Under the pieces are notes generated by a model. The model was not told where the DNA came from, did no database searches, and worked only from the letters and a program-made list of their open reading frames with translations. A DNA stretch of 64,000 bases from Collimonas fungivorans (GTDB lineage Bacteria; Pseudomonadota; Gammaproteobacteria; Burkholderiales; Burkholderiaceae_D): the NCBI RefSeq assembly GCF_001584145.1, contig NZ_CP013232.1, positions 3,844,001-3,908,000 on the forward strand, written 5' to 3'. Below are positions 38,689 through 48,046 of the stretch, one piece after another. Within the stretch, counting starts at the first letter, position 1, and every line of letters begins with the position of its first letter. A program made the position numbers and the translations under genes.

Positions 38689-39083
38689 TCAGGCTCTCCT
38701 CCATAATATTTTTCCAGGCATTCGTTGAAAACCTGGTTGCCGCCTGCTGCTTGTGCGAACAAGGTCAATGACGATTGAAATTTCATGTAGTCAGGGAAGC
38801 CAAAAATATCTTCTGCCGAGCGCCCGTCCACAGCGGCTACCAGGCGGCAGCATTCCTGCAGGCGCGGCCCCAGCAGCGGATGATCCAGGTAGGCACGGGC
38901 TTCTTCGAGCGAGGAGATCGCATACCTGATCGCCGTAGTGCTGTGCCCCAGCCCTTCAACCTGCGGGAAAACGAACCACATCCAATGGCTGCGTTTTCTG
39001 CCCTGGCTCAGTTCTTCGCGTACGATATCGAAGACCGGCTGCTGGGCGGCCACGAAACGCTGCAGGTTGTATTGATCGCTCAC
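38664..39083 (-). CDS. DUF1810 family protein
   Basis: A 139-residue protein of the DUF1810 family (calpastatin-like name in some databases), function unknown. The pattern YNLQRFVAAQQPVFD, SHWMWFVFPQVEGLGHS and DIFGFPDYMKFQSSLTLF is characteristic. The start is a GTG at 39083 without a good Shine-Dalgarno. It is convergent with the nucleotidyltransferase gene and divergent from the VOC gene. Confidence 0.85.
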   Translation of the reverse strand: MSDQYNLQRFVAAQQPVFDIVREELSQGRKRSHWMWFVFPQVEGLGHSTTAIRYAISSLEEARAYLDHPLLGPRLQECCRLVAAVDGRSAEDIFGFPDYMKFQSSLTLFAQAAGGNQVFNECLEKYYGGEPDQATLARL

Positions 39084-39110
39084 GTCATTTTTCTACCGAA
39101 AGGGAAACCC

Positions 39111-39506
39111 ATGATCTCTCACGTTTTTATCGGCGTCACCGATTTCCAGCGCGCATACGGTTTCTATTCTGCTGTTATGGAAAAACTGGGCCTGCAGCTC
39201 AAATTCTGCGATGCCGGCAAGCCGTGGGCGGCCTGGATGGCGAGCGGCAAGGCCCGGCCTCTGTTCATCATTGGTGCGCCTTACGACGGCAACAGCGCCT
39301 CTGTCGGCAACGGCCAGATGATCGCCCTGCTAGCGCCGACCCGGGCCGCGGTCGACGGCGCTTATGCCCTGGCCCTGGAAAACGGCGGATCGTGCGAAGG
39401 CGCGCCCGGCTTGCGCCTGGAATACCATCCCGATTATTACGGCGCCTACTTCCGCGATGCCGACGGCAACAAACTTTGCGTCTGCTGCCACGATGCCGTG
39501 GCGTAG
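39111..39506 (+). CDS. VOC (glyoxalase/bleomycin-resistance fold) family protein
   Basis: A 131-residue protein with the paired beta-alpha-beta-beta-beta modules of the vicinal-oxygen-chelate fold. It opens ISHVFIGVTDFQRAYGFYSAVMEKLGL and ends with YYGAYFRDADGNKLCVCCHD, where the DADGNKL turn is typical. A metal-dependent lyase or dioxygenase-like activity is possible, but the substrate is unknown. AAAGGGAAACCC precedes the ATG. The TAG stop codon belongs to the end of a dispersed palindromic repeat. Confidence 0.88.
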   Translation: MISHVFIGVTDFQRAYGFYSAVMEKLGLQLKFCDAGKPWAAWMASGKARPLFIIGAPYDGNSASVGNGQMIALLAPTRAAVDGAYALALENGGSCEGAPGLRLEYHPDYYGAYFRDADGNKLCVCCHDAVA

Positions 39507-39617
39507 GGTGCGCACCTGTGCCCACGTGTGACCGTAATGACCGGGACAGGGACAGGGACCCAAAAACGGGGATGTAGGTGAAATAAGGTTACGCGTGGGC
39601 ACAGGTGCCCGCCCTAC
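39502..39617. repeat. Dispersed palindromic repeat, copy 2
   Basis: The ends are inverted copies: CGTAGGGTGCGCACCTGTGC at the left and GCACAGGTGCCCGCCCTAC at the right. The interior contains a short GGGACA tandem repeat. The left end supplies the TAG stop of the VOC gene, and the right end lies 3 bases from the lipoprotein stop codon. Confidence 0.75.
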
Positions 39618-39620
39618 ACG

Positions 39621-39884
39621 TCAGAACGTATTGCACTGGAATAAACCAGGATGGCCAAAACAGGTTGTAGTGGCCGGATAACGTTCGGTATTGTCTTTTG
39701 TGTCCAGCCGCAGCACACAACTGCGCCATTCGTTGGTATTGCTTTTATATCCCAGCCTTTCGCAAGCCGGACCATAGATGCGCATCATCTGGTCGACATC
39801 ACGCTGTGCCTGGGCGGCGCGTTCGGCATCCGTGGCGCAACCGGCCAGCATGGCGACCGCAGCCAAAATTATGAGCGTACGCAT
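39621..39884 (-). CDS. Small putative lipoprotein
   Basis: An 87-residue protein with a lipoprotein signal peptide (MRTLIILAAVAMLAGC, lipobox LAGC with Cys16). The mature part contains DVDQMMRIYGPACERLGY and four more Cys, which could form disulfides in the periplasm. AAAGGAG precedes the ATG. The function is unknown; small proteins of this shape are common in Burkholderiales. Confidence 0.8.
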   Translation of the reverse strand: MRTLIILAAVAMLAGCATDAERAAQAQRDVDQMMRIYGPACERLGYKSNTNEWRSCVLRLDTKDNTERYPATTTCFGHPGLFQCNTF

Positions 39885-40253
39885 GGTGAACTCCTTTTCT
39901 TTCGGTTCTGTTCAGTAAACTGCGGTGAACTCCGGTTTTTCTATTTATTGCAGGCAAATGTGGGGATATTCCATACCCCTCCAACATCTGCTATGCCCAC
40001 AGTATAGGCCAGCGCTTATTGCCCCACTATTTCCAACCATGCATAGTTGCTACCAGATGTAACTATCCTGGCCTCGGGCGATAAAAATCTTCCGGCTCGT
40101 TTAATGGATCCCACAAATAGTAATAATTCTCATTTATAATTAGAACTTCAGACAAACTTTACCGATTACCCACCCTACCTCTCTTTTTCAGCCAGCCGCA
40201 TCACCAGCGTCGCCAGCCATTCAACAAGTTTGATTGTTTTGGAGTACGACGCT
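39885..40253. other. Intergenic region upstream of the heme receptor
   Basis: A non-coding stretch between a leftward lipoprotein gene and the rightward receptor gene. Apart from the Fur-box-like site and -10 element annotated separately, it is AT-rich and without visible genes. The transcript leader of the receptor would be about 105 bases long. Confidence 0.5.
40116..40140 (+). promoter_or_regulatory. Fur-box-like operator adjoining a TATAAT -10 element
   Basis: Bases 40116-40134 match the 19-bp Fur consensus at 13 positions, and a perfect TATAAT follows at 40135-40140. The -35 is weak. Binding of Fe-Fur over the promoter spacer would repress the heme operon in iron-rich cells, which fits the genes downstream. 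Confidence 0.65.
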
Positions 40254-42503
40254 TTGCCCAATTTATACCCAACCCGCCTGCCGGGATTGCCTGCGGCCGC
40301 CAATTTTGCCGTGTTCGCCACCATCGCCGTATCGATGCCGGTTTTTTCCCAGAGCGCGCCGCAGCTGCTGGCCGGCAGTTCCGCCGCCGGCCGCACGCTG
40401 GACGAAATATCGGTCACCGCCACCCGCAGCGAAACCGCGGTGGCGCGCACGCCCAGCAGCATCTCGGTGATCGGCGCCGAGACTATCGACGAGCAGCAGC
40501 CAAAGGATGTCAAGGACCTGCTGCGCTACGAACCTGGCGTCACGGTCAGGCGCGGTCCTTACCGGCCGTCGTCGGCGGCGGCCGCCGGCGGCCGCGGCGG
40601 CAACGAAGGCATCAATATCCGCGGGCTGGAAGGCAACCGCATCCTGCTGATGGAAGACGGCATACGGCTGCCCAGCTCGTTTTCATTCGGGCCGCTGGAA
40701 GCCGGGCGCGGCGACTACATGCAGATGGACATGTATAAACGGGTGGAAATCCTGCGCGGGCCAGCCTCGGCCATGTACGGCAGCGACGGCCTGACCGGCG
40801 CTGTCAATTTCATCACCAAGGATCCCTCCGATTTCCTGAAGATCTTCAACAAGCCGACCTATTTCTCGATCAAGCCGGTTTACGACTCCACCGACGGCAG
40901 CACCTCGACCACCGCGGTCGCGGCTTTCGGCGGCGAACGTTTCGAAGGTCTGCTGATCGCCAACAAACGCACCGGCCATGAGGTAGACACCAAAGGCACG
41001 CGCGACATCAACGGCCCCAACCGCGATACCGCCAATCCGCAAAACGTCAACGGCAACGCGTTGCTCGGCAAGCTGGTGTTCAAGGCCAGCGGCCAGGACA
41101 CTTTCACCGCGGCGATCGATCACCAGGAACAGAAAACCGATTCCAACGTGCTGTCCGCGGTCACCGCCAGCACGCTGGCGCTGCGCGCCAACGACAAGCT
41201 GGAACGCAATCGCTACAGCCTGGCTTACGACTTCAAGGACGGCAGCAATCCTTACTTCCAGAACGCCCACGCGCAAATCTACTACCAGGATGCGAAGAAC
41301 CACCAGTTTTCCTATGAAGACCGGTTTCCTGCGGCCGACCGTACCCGTGACAATACTTACCGGGAAAGCACCTACGGCGGTTCAGCCCAGGCGGAAAGCG
41401 GCTTCGCCACCGGCGGCCTGCAGCACAAGCTGGTCTACGGCTTCGATCTCAGCACGGCGCGCATCAGCGGGCTGCGCGACGGCACCATCCCTGGCGTCGG
41501 CGAATCGCCGTTTCCCAACAAGGCTTTCCCGAATACCGACTACTCGCTGTTCGGCGCTTTCATCCAGGATGAAATCCGGCTGTCGCCAACCAGTCCGCTC
41601 AGCATCACGCCCGGGTTGCGTTTCGACGGCTACCGCCTGACGCCGGACGAAAACGATCCGGCCTACACCGGCAAGGCCACCAAATCGAGCGGCAATGCAG
41701 TGTCGCCACGGCTGGCCCTGATGGTTGAAATCAGTCCGGCGCTGCTGCCCTACATCCAGTACGCGCGCGGTTTCCGCACGCCGACACCGGACCAGGTCAA
41801 CAACAGCTTCGGCAACCCGATCTTCGGTTACGCCACCATCGGCAACCCCGACCTGAAGCCGGAAACCAGCAACACCTTTGAAATCGGCTTGCGCGGCAAG
41901 CTGGGCGGCGGCAACGATACCCTGCGCTATAGCGTGGCGGCGTTCACCGGCCGTTACAGCAACTTCATTTCGCAGGAAATCGTCAGCGGCAGCGGCCGGC
42001 CATTCGTCGATCCCTTCATTTACCAGTACGTCAACCGCGCCCGCGCCCGCATCAGCGGCGCCGAAGCCCGGATCGACTGGCAACAGGCCAACGGCCTCGG
42101 CTTCAAGGCTGGCATGGCTTATACCAAAGGTCATACCGAAGGCGCAGACGGCAGCAGCACGCCGCTCGATACCGTCAATCCTTTCATGGCCGTATTCGGC
42201 TTGCGCTACGAACCCAGCGAACTCTGGTACGGGCAGACCGACTTCATCTACCAAAGCGCGAAACGGCGCAGCGACATGAGCAAGCAAAGCGATTTTGCGC
42301 CGCCGGCCGCCTTCGTGGTCGACCTGCGCGGCGGCTACAACATCAGCAAGAACGTATCGCTGTTTGCCGGCATACACAACCTGTTCAACCGCCAGTACTG
42401 GAACTGGTCGGACGTGCGCGGCCTGGCCGGCAACACAACGGTCGCCGATGCTTACACCGCCCCTGGCCGCAGTTTCAACGTCGGCCTGAAATTCCAGTAT
42501 TGA
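40254..42503 (+). CDS. TonB-dependent heme/hemoglobin outer-membrane receptor
   Basis: An outer-membrane gated beta-barrel that takes up heme, driven by TonB-ExbBD (not in this window). The 749 residues contain a signal peptide, a TonB-box-like EISVTA, a plug domain (about 60-190, with ARTPSSISVIGAETI and EILRGPASAMYGSDGLTGAVNF) and the barrel ending in the C-terminal aromatic residue (FNVGLKFQY). The FRAP and NPNL motifs of heme receptors appear as FRTP and NPDL, but no His lies between them, where heme receptors such as HemR have one. I chose a TTG at 40254 with GGAG nine bases upstream. Confidence 0.9.
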   Translation: MPNLYPTRLPGLPAAANFAVFATIAVSMPVFSQSAPQLLAGSSAAGRTLDEISVTATRSETAVARTPSSISVIGAETIDEQQPKDVKDLLRYEPGVTVRRGPYRPSSAAAAGGRGGNEGINIRGLEGNRILLMEDGIRLPSSFSFGPLEAGRGDYMQMDMYKRVEILRGPASAMYGSDGLTGAVNFITKDPSDFLKIFNKPTYFSIKPVYDSTDGSTSTTAVAAFGGERFEGLLIANKRTGHEVDTKGTRDINGPNRDTANPQNVNGNALLGKLVFKASGQDTFTAAIDHQEQKTDSNVLSAVTASTLALRANDKLERNRYSLAYDFKDGSNPYFQNAHAQIYYQDAKNHQFSYEDRFPAADRTRDNTYRESTYGGSAQAESGFATGGLQHKLVYGFDLSTARISGLRDGTIPGVGESPFPNKAFPNTDYSLFGAFIQDEIRLSPTSPLSITPGLRFDGYRLTPDENDPAYTGKATKSSGNAVSPRLALMVEISPALLPYIQYARGFRTPTPDQVNNSFGNPIFGYATIGNPDLKPETSNTFEIGLRGKLGGGNDTLRYSVAAFTGRYSNFISQEIVSGSGRPFVDPFIYQYVNRARARISGAEARIDWQQANGLGFKAGMAYTKGHTEGADGSSTPLDTVNPFMAVFGLRYEPSELWYGQTDFIYQSAKRRSDMSKQSDFAPPAAFVVDLRGGYNISKNVSLFAGIHNLFNRQYWNWSDVRGLAGNTTVADAYTAPGRSFNVGLKFQY

Positions 42504-42552
42504 TTTCCGTATTTATCTCTTTCTTATCTCATTCCTGGACAAGGAGAAAACA

Positions 42553-43647
42553 ATGTCTGCAACAAGTGATCACCAACAACGCGACCAGCAACAATTGCGC
42601 GCGGACTTCCTGAATACGAAACGCGAAAAAAAAATGCGCAATCGCGATGCCGCAGCCGCCATCGGCGTCACCGAAGGCGAGGCCATGGCCGCCTGCGTCG
42701 GGGCCGAAGCCATCCGGCTGCTGCCGCATTTCATCGAACTGTTTGAGGAAATCCCGCTGCTGGGCCCGGTCATGGCGCTGACCCGCAACGACAGTGCGGT
42801 GCACGAAAAAGACGGCGTGTATGAAAAGATGAGTCACAATGGCCAGGTCGGCCTGGCGCTGGGCGAAGCGATCGACTTGCGGATTTTCTACAAGCAATGG
42901 TGCTTCGCCTGCGCCGTGATCGAGGAAGTAGCACGCGGCGCCGGAAAAACCTGGCAGAAAAGCCTGCAGTTCTACGATCTGCACGGGGAGGCAGTGCACA
43001 AGGTGTTCTTGCGCGAGCACAGCAATCACGACGCCTTCGACGCCCTGGTGGCGCGCTGGCGCGACCCCGAGCAGCAACCCGGCATGAAGGTCGAACCTGT
43101 TCCGCCGGCCGCCATCGACAAGCCCGATGCCGAGATCGACGGTGACGGCTTCCGCGCTGCCTGGAAAGGCATGACGGATACCCACCAGTTCTTCGGACTG
43201 TTGCGCGATTTCGGCCTCAGCCGGACCCAGGCGCTGCGGCTGGCGCCGCCGCAATTCGTACGCCAGGTCGACAACAGCGCTACCCGCGCCATCCTGGAAC
43301 AGGCCGTCGCCAACGCCTTGCCCATCATGGTCTTTGTCGGCAACCGCGGCATGATCCAGATCCATTCCGGCGCAGTAGGCAACATCAAGGCGATGGGTCC
43401 CTGGCTGAACATCCTGGATCCTGGGTTCAACCTGCATCTGCGGGAAGACCTGATTGCTGCCAGCTGGGTGGTCAGCAAACCGACCAGCGACGGCGAGGTC
43501 ACCTCGCTGGAACTGTTCGACCACGAAGGCAACACTATTGCCATGCTGTTCGGCGTACGCAAGCCAGGCCAGCCGGAACTTGCTGCCTGGCGCAGCGCAG
43601 CCTTGAACCTGCCGCTGGCGGCAAGCATGGCGGAGGTCCACGCGTGA
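42553..43647 (+). CDS. hmuS: Hemin-degrading factor HmuS/HemS
   Basis: A cytoplasmic heme-handling protein that binds incoming heme and, in several species, degrades it or passes it on. The 364 residues form two tandem HemS/ChuX repeats (about 25-190 and 210-355); the second contains IMVFVGNRGMIQIHSGAV and NILDPGFNLHLREDLI. AAGGAG precedes the ATG well. It follows the receptor by 49 bases and overlaps hmuT by 4, so the order receptor-hmuS-hmuT-hmuU-hmuV is the classical heme operon. Confidence 0.94.
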   Translation: MSATSDHQQRDQQQLRADFLNTKREKKMRNRDAAAAIGVTEGEAMAACVGAEAIRLLPHFIELFEEIPLLGPVMALTRNDSAVHEKDGVYEKMSHNGQVGLALGEAIDLRIFYKQWCFACAVIEEVARGAGKTWQKSLQFYDLHGEAVHKVFLREHSNHDAFDALVARWRDPEQQPGMKVEPVPPAAIDKPDAEIDGDGFRAAWKGMTDTHQFFGLLRDFGLSRTQALRLAPPQFVRQVDNSATRAILEQAVANALPIMVFVGNRGMIQIHSGAVGNIKAMGPWLNILDPGFNLHLREDLIAASWVVSKPTSDGEVTSLELFDHEGNTIAMLFGVRKPGQPELAAWRSAALNLPLAASMAEVHA

Positions 43648-44549
43648 AGCCGCTTATCGATGTGCAACGGCGCCTGCTGCTGGGCGGCAGCGCTGCCGGC
43701 CTGTTGCTGGGCGCCCTGCCCGGCCTGGCGTTCGCAAAAGCTGACGCGGCAAACCCGCCGCGGCGCGTGGTGGTGGCCGGCGGCGCTCTGACCGAAGTAG
43801 TGTATGCACTGGATGCCGGCGCGGTCCTGATCGGCGCCGACACCACCAGCACCTATCCCGCCGCGGCGCAGGCGCTGCCCAAGATGGGTTACCAGCGTGC
43901 GCTGTCGGCCGAAGGCGTGCTATCGCTGCATCCCGACCTGCTGCTGGCGTCGGCCGACGCCGGCCCGCCGGCCACGCTGCAGCAGATTGCCGCTGCCGGT
44001 GTGCGCGTGATACGACTGGGCGAGCGGCATGACGTCAACACCGTGCGTGAAAAAATCACGGGAGTGGCCGCCGCGCTGGAGCTGGCCGCACGCGGCAAGA
44101 CATTGCTGCAACGCTTCGACAGTGACTGGGAAGCGGCACTGGCGGCAGTGCAAAAACAGCGCCCGGCCAAAGCGCCGCGTGTGCTGTTCATCCTCAGCAA
44201 TAGCGGCACGCAAGCCATGGTAGCGGGCCAGGAAACGGCGGCCGACGCCATGATCCGTTACGCCGGCGCCATTAATGCTACCTCGGCCGACGGCAAAGGC
44301 TTCAAAGGCTACAAACCCTTGACCGCGGAAAGCGCCGTCAACTGCGCTCCCGACATCCTGATGATCGCCAGCGAAAGCCTGGCGGCGATAGGCGGCATGG
44401 AGCGCCTGCTGGCCAGCCCCGGCCTGTCGCTGACGCCGGCGGCCAGGAACCGGCGCGTGGTGGCCGGCATGGATTCGCTGTTGCTGCTAGGCTTCGGGCC
44501 GCGCCTGCCGCAAGCGCTGACGCAGCTGTCGGCCCAGCTGTATGGTTAA
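43644..44549 (+). CDS. hmuT: Heme ABC transporter periplasmic binding protein
   Basis: Binds heme in the periplasm and delivers it to HmuUV. A signal peptide with an RR pair (QRRLLLGGSAAGLLLGALPGLAFA) begins the 301-residue protein. The two lobes of the class III binding fold follow, with RVVVAGGALTEVVYALDAG in the first lobe and LFILSNSGTQAMVAGQETAADAMI in the second. The start is a GTG that overlaps the hmuS stop (GTGA), with GGAGG upstream. Confidence 0.93.
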   Translation: MKPLIDVQRRLLLGGSAAGLLLGALPGLAFAKADAANPPRRVVVAGGALTEVVYALDAGAVLIGADTTSTYPAAAQALPKMGYQRALSAEGVLSLHPDLLLASADAGPPATLQQIAAAGVRVIRLGERHDVNTVREKITGVAAALELAARGKTLLQRFDSDWEAALAAVQKQRPAKAPRVLFILSNSGTQAMVAGQETAADAMIRYAGAINATSADGKGFKGYKPLTAESAVNCAPDILMIASESLAAIGGMERLLASPGLSLTPAARNRRVVAGMDSLLLLGFGPRLPQALTQLSAQLYG

Positions 44550-44567
44550 CCGCTGACCACCACTGCG

Positions 44568-45668
44568 ATGTCAACTCTCTTTCCCACCGTCCTGTCGGGC
44601 CCCGCGCCGGCCGTTCGTGCGCCCGAGCTGCTCCGCAAGGGCCGGCAACGCATGGTGCTGGCCGGCTTGTCGCTGCTGCTGGTCTTGACTACGCTGCTGT
44701 GCGCGGCGCTCGGCGCTTATCAGATCGATCCATGGCGTATCCCGCTGCTGCTGTGGCCGGGCGAGCTGAGCATGGCCGATGCGCAAACCCGCGCAGTACT
44801 GCTCGATATCCGCCTGCCGCGGGTGCTGCTGGCGATCCTGGTCGGCTGCGGCTTCGGCGCCGCCGGCAGCGCCATGCAAGCCTTGTTTCGCAATCCTCTG
44901 GCCGATCCCGGCCTGATCGGCGTTTCCAGCGGTGCCGCTCTCGGCGCCGCGCTGACCATCGTGCTGGGCACTACGCTGTGGCCGGACGCCCTGCGTGTGG
45001 CCGGCATCTATGCGCCGATGCTGGCGGCCTTTATCGGCGCCCTGGCGGTAGCCATGCTGGTGTATCGTATCGCCGCGGCACGCGGCCGCCTGGCGCTGCC
45101 CCTGCTGCTGCTGGCAGGGATCGCCATCAACGCCATCGTCGGCGCCGCCATCGGCTTGCTGATCTACGTCGCCAGCGACGACCAGCTGCGCACGCTCACC
45201 TTCTGGAACCTGGGCAGCTTGGCTGGCGCGCAATGGTCCTTGCTGGCAGTGGCGACACCAGTAGTGGTATTCAGCATCGCCGCCCTGGCGCGCCATTCGG
45301 CGGCGCTGAACGCCATGTTGCTGGGTGAAGCGGAGGCCATGCACCTGGGGGTGCCGGTGCAAGCCATCAAGCGCCAGGTGCTGATCGCCAGCGCCTTGTG
45401 CGTCGGCGCGCTGGTGGCCTGCACCGGGGCCATCGGCTTCATCGGCCTGGTGGCGCCACACTGCATCCGCCTGGTATGCGGTCCCGACCAGCGCGTGGTG
45501 CTGCCGGGCGCCCTGCTGTTCGGCGCCGTGCTGACCCTGGCCGCCGACCTGATCGCACGCACCGTGGCGGCGCCGGTGGAAATGCCGCTGGGCATCCTCA
45601 CCGCATTGCTGGGCGGACCGTTCTTCATGGTGCTGTTATGGCGCCGGCGCGGGCAATTGGGCCTTTGA
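44568..45668 (+). CDS. hmuU: Heme ABC transporter permease (FecCD family)
   Basis: The inner-membrane channel of the heme importer, 366 residues with about nine or ten membrane spans of the FecCD/BtuC type. Family segments include RLPRVLLAILVGCGFGAAGSAMQ, NPLADPGLIGVSSGAALGA and TGAIGFIGLVAPHCIRL, the last being the cytoplasmic coupling region. It works as a dimer with two HmuV subunits. The gap to hmuV is 19 bases. Confidence 0.94.
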   Translation: MSTLFPTVLSGPAPAVRAPELLRKGRQRMVLAGLSLLLVLTTLLCAALGAYQIDPWRIPLLLWPGELSMADAQTRAVLLDIRLPRVLLAILVGCGFGAAGSAMQALFRNPLADPGLIGVSSGAALGAALTIVLGTTLWPDALRVAGIYAPMLAAFIGALAVAMLVYRIAAARGRLALPLLLLAGIAINAIVGAAIGLLIYVASDDQLRTLTFWNLGSLAGAQWSLLAVATPVVVFSIAALARHSAALNAMLLGEAEAMHLGVPVQAIKRQVLIASALCVGALVACTGAIGFIGLVAPHCIRLVCGPDQRVVLPGALLFGAVLTLAADLIARTVAAPVEMPLGILTALLGGPFFMVLLWRRRGQLGL

Positions 45669-45687
45669 ACCTATCCGGGACATCATC

Positions 45688-46497
45688 ATGTTAATCGCAA
45701 GCAACCTCTCTCTGCGACGCGGCAGCAAGACCATCCTGCGCAACCTCGGCTTGTCTGTCCGGCCCGGTCAAATCGTCGCCCTGCTAGGCCGCAACGGCGC
45801 CGGCAAAAGCACTTTGCTGAAAGCCATGTCGGGCGAATTCCACGGCAAGCTGCAAAACAGCGAAGCGCAGCTGAGCGGCCAGATCTCGCTCAACGGCATG
45901 GCGCTGACGCAGCTGACGCCGCAGCAACTGGCTGCCAAGCGTGCAGTGCTGCCGCAAAACGTGCAGTTCTCGTTTCCATTCACAGCCATGGAAATTGCCC
46001 TGCTGGGCCGTTATCCGCACGGCGGCAACAGCCTCGACGATCGCCTGATCGCGATGGAAGCGTTGGCTTTGGCCGGCGCCGCAACGCTGGCGGAGCGCGA
46101 CGTCACCACGCTCTCCGGCGGTGAACTGGCGCGGGTCCAGTTCGCCCGGGTGCTGGCGCAGTTGCGGCCACGCGCCGATGATGGTTCGCTGCCTGCCGCA
46201 CGCTACCTGTTGCTCGATGAACCGACCGCAGCGCTGGACCTGGCGCATCAGCACCATTTGCTTGGCACCCTGCGGCAATTGGCGAAAGAATGGAATATCG
46301 GCGTGCTGGCGATCATGCATGATCCCAACCTGGCTGCACGTTACGCCGACCAGCTGGCCTGGCTGGCGGACGGCACCCTGCTAGTGCAGGATACGCCGGC
46401 CCTGAGCATGACGCCGCAGGTGGTCAGGGCTTGCCTCGGCCTCGATGTCGAGGTGATCCGGCAAAGCGGCAAACCGCCGTTCGCAATGCCGGCTTGA
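45688..46497 (+). CDS. hmuV: Heme ABC transporter ATP-binding protein
   Basis: The ATPase that powers heme import. It has Walker A GRNGAGKST at residues 34-42, the signature LSGGELAR, Walker B YLLLDEPTAALD and a switch His in IMHDPNLAA. At 269 residues it is full length. It is the last gene of the heme operon and faces the convergent rmuC gene across 48 bases without an obvious terminator. Confidence 0.95.
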   Translation: MLIASNLSLRRGSKTILRNLGLSVRPGQIVALLGRNGAGKSTLLKAMSGEFHGKLQNSEAQLSGQISLNGMALTQLTPQQLAAKRAVLPQNVQFSFPFTAMEIALLGRYPHGGNSLDDRLIAMEALALAGAATLAERDVTTLSGGELARVQFARVLAQLRPRADDGSLPAARYLLLDEPTAALDLAHQHHLLGTLRQLAKEWNIGVLAIMHDPNLAARYADQLAWLADGTLLVQDTPALSMTPQVVRACLGLDVEVIRQSGKPPFAMPA

Positions 46498-46545
46498 TGT
46501 TATTCAAAATCGACCCGGCAACAGAATTGCGCCGGCGATCTTGTT

Positions 46546-48009
46546 TCAGCTTTCGTCGTCCGGCGTCAGTTCCGGATCTTTACCCAGCAACAGCTGCGCC
46601 GCGTCGCTCGGCAGGGCCTCCACCGATTTCAGCTTGCGCGCCATCTGGCGGCTGCGCACTTCGGCCTGGTCGATATTCTTGGCGGCCCGTTCCAGGGTCA
46701 GCTTGGTGGCTGCCAGCACGTCGCCGAACTTGCCGAATTCGGTCTTTACCGCACCCAGCACTTGCCATACTTCGGATGAACGCTTCTCTAGCGCCAGCGT
46801 CCTGAATCCCATCTGCAGGCTGTTCAACAAGGCCGACAAGGTCGACGGTCCGGCGATGCTGATGCGGTGCACGCGCTGCAATTCGTCGGCCAGGCCGGGA
46901 CGGCGCATGACTTCGGCGTACAGGCCTTCGGTCGGCAGGAACAGGATGGCGAAATCGGTAGTCAGCGGCGGCGACAGGTATTTCTCGGCAATGGTCTTGG
47001 CTTCGCCGCGCACCGCGCGTTCCAGTTCGCGCGAAGCTACGGCCACGCCTTCGGCATCGGCGCGGTCGGCGGCTTCGGCCAGGCGTTCGTATTGTTCTTT
47101 CGGGAACTTGGCGTCGATCGGCATCCACACTGGCGTGCCGCCGTCGTCGTTGCCGGGCAGCTTGATGGCGAACTCGACCCGCTCGCCGCTGCCGGGAACG
47201 GTTTCCACGTTCTTCGCATATTGTTCCGGCGTCAGCACCTGCTCCAGCAGCATTTCCAGCTGCACTTCGCCCCAGGTGCCGCGCGTCTTGACGTTGGTCA
47301 GCACCCGCTTGAGGTCGCCGACGCCGATTGCCAGCTGCTGCATCTCGCCCAGGCCCTGGTGGACTTTTTCCAGGCGGTCGGAGACGATCTTGAACGATTC
47401 GCCCAGGCGCTGTTCCAGCGTTGCATGCAGTTTCTCGTCCACGGTCTTGCGCATTTCTTCCAGGCGCAGGCCATTGTCGTTCTGCAGGTCCTTGATTTTC
47501 GCTTCCAGCGTGGCGCGCACTTCCGCCATGCGCTGCGCATTCGATTCGGTCAGCGCCGCCAGCGTCTGGTTGAGGGTGTCGCCGAAGCGCTTGAGCGATT
47601 GCGCCTGTTCTTCGCGGCTGGTCTGCGCCTGCTGGTTCATCGCCAGCCGCATGCCGTCGAGCTGCTGGGCGTTGGTTTCGGTAAGCTTGACCAGCTGCTG
47701 GGCGAAGGTGTCGATCTGGTTGTTCTGCAAGGTGGCGACGCTGGTCATCTGCGCCGCCAGCGTCTGCTGCAGCTGGCCGAAGTTGCTGCCGATTTCCTGC
47801 CGCATGTTTTGCGCGCTGCTCTGCACTTCGCCACGCAGGTCGCGCTGCTGGCGTTCGCCAAGTTCTTGCTGATGGCGCTGCAGATCGTTTTGCAGTTGCG
47901 TCAGCTGTTGCGCCGGATCGGCGCCGCGCGCGCTGCGCAGGATGGCGACGATCTGCAGCACGATAATGACGACGGCGGCAAGCAGGATGAGCAGTTCGGT
48001 TGATGTCAT
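46546..48009 (-). CDS. rmuC: DNA recombination protein RmuC
   Basis: A nuclease-like protein that limits inversions at inverted repeats in E. coli. The 487 residues start with a membrane anchor (LLILLAAVVIIVLQIVAIL), then a long coiled coil rich in Gln/Glu (about 30-220), then the RmuC domain (about 235-455) with GTWGEVQLEMLLEQVLTPEQY and PIDAKFPKEQYERL. The genome has many inverted-repeat elements in this window, a natural substrate class, though no link is shown. Confidence 0.93.
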   Translation of the reverse strand: MTSTELLILLAAVVIIVLQIVAILRSARGADPAQQLTQLQNDLQRHQQELGERQQRDLRGEVQSSAQNMRQEIGSNFGQLQQTLAAQMTSVATLQNNQIDTFAQQLVKLTETNAQQLDGMRLAMNQQAQTSREEQAQSLKRFGDTLNQTLAALTESNAQRMAEVRATLEAKIKDLQNDNGLRLEEMRKTVDEKLHATLEQRLGESFKIVSDRLEKVHQGLGEMQQLAIGVGDLKRVLTNVKTRGTWGEVQLEMLLEQVLTPEQYAKNVETVPGSGERVEFAIKLPGNDDGGTPVWMPIDAKFPKEQYERLAEAADRADAEGVAVASRELERAVRGEAKTIAEKYLSPPLTTDFAILFLPTEGLYAEVMRRPGLADELQRVHRISIAGPSTLSALLNSLQMGFRTLALEKRSSEVWQVLGAVKTEFGKFGDVLAATKLTLERAAKNIDQAEVRSRQMARKLKSVEALPSDAAQLLLGKDPELTPDDES

Positions 48010-48046
48010 GTATTCTTCGATAAGATAAAAATGGATTGCAGTGAAA

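Noticed and set aside
46498..46545. A bidirectional terminator between hmuV and rmuC
   Set aside because: The 48-base gap contains only weak short complementarity and no T-run, so I could not support a terminator there.
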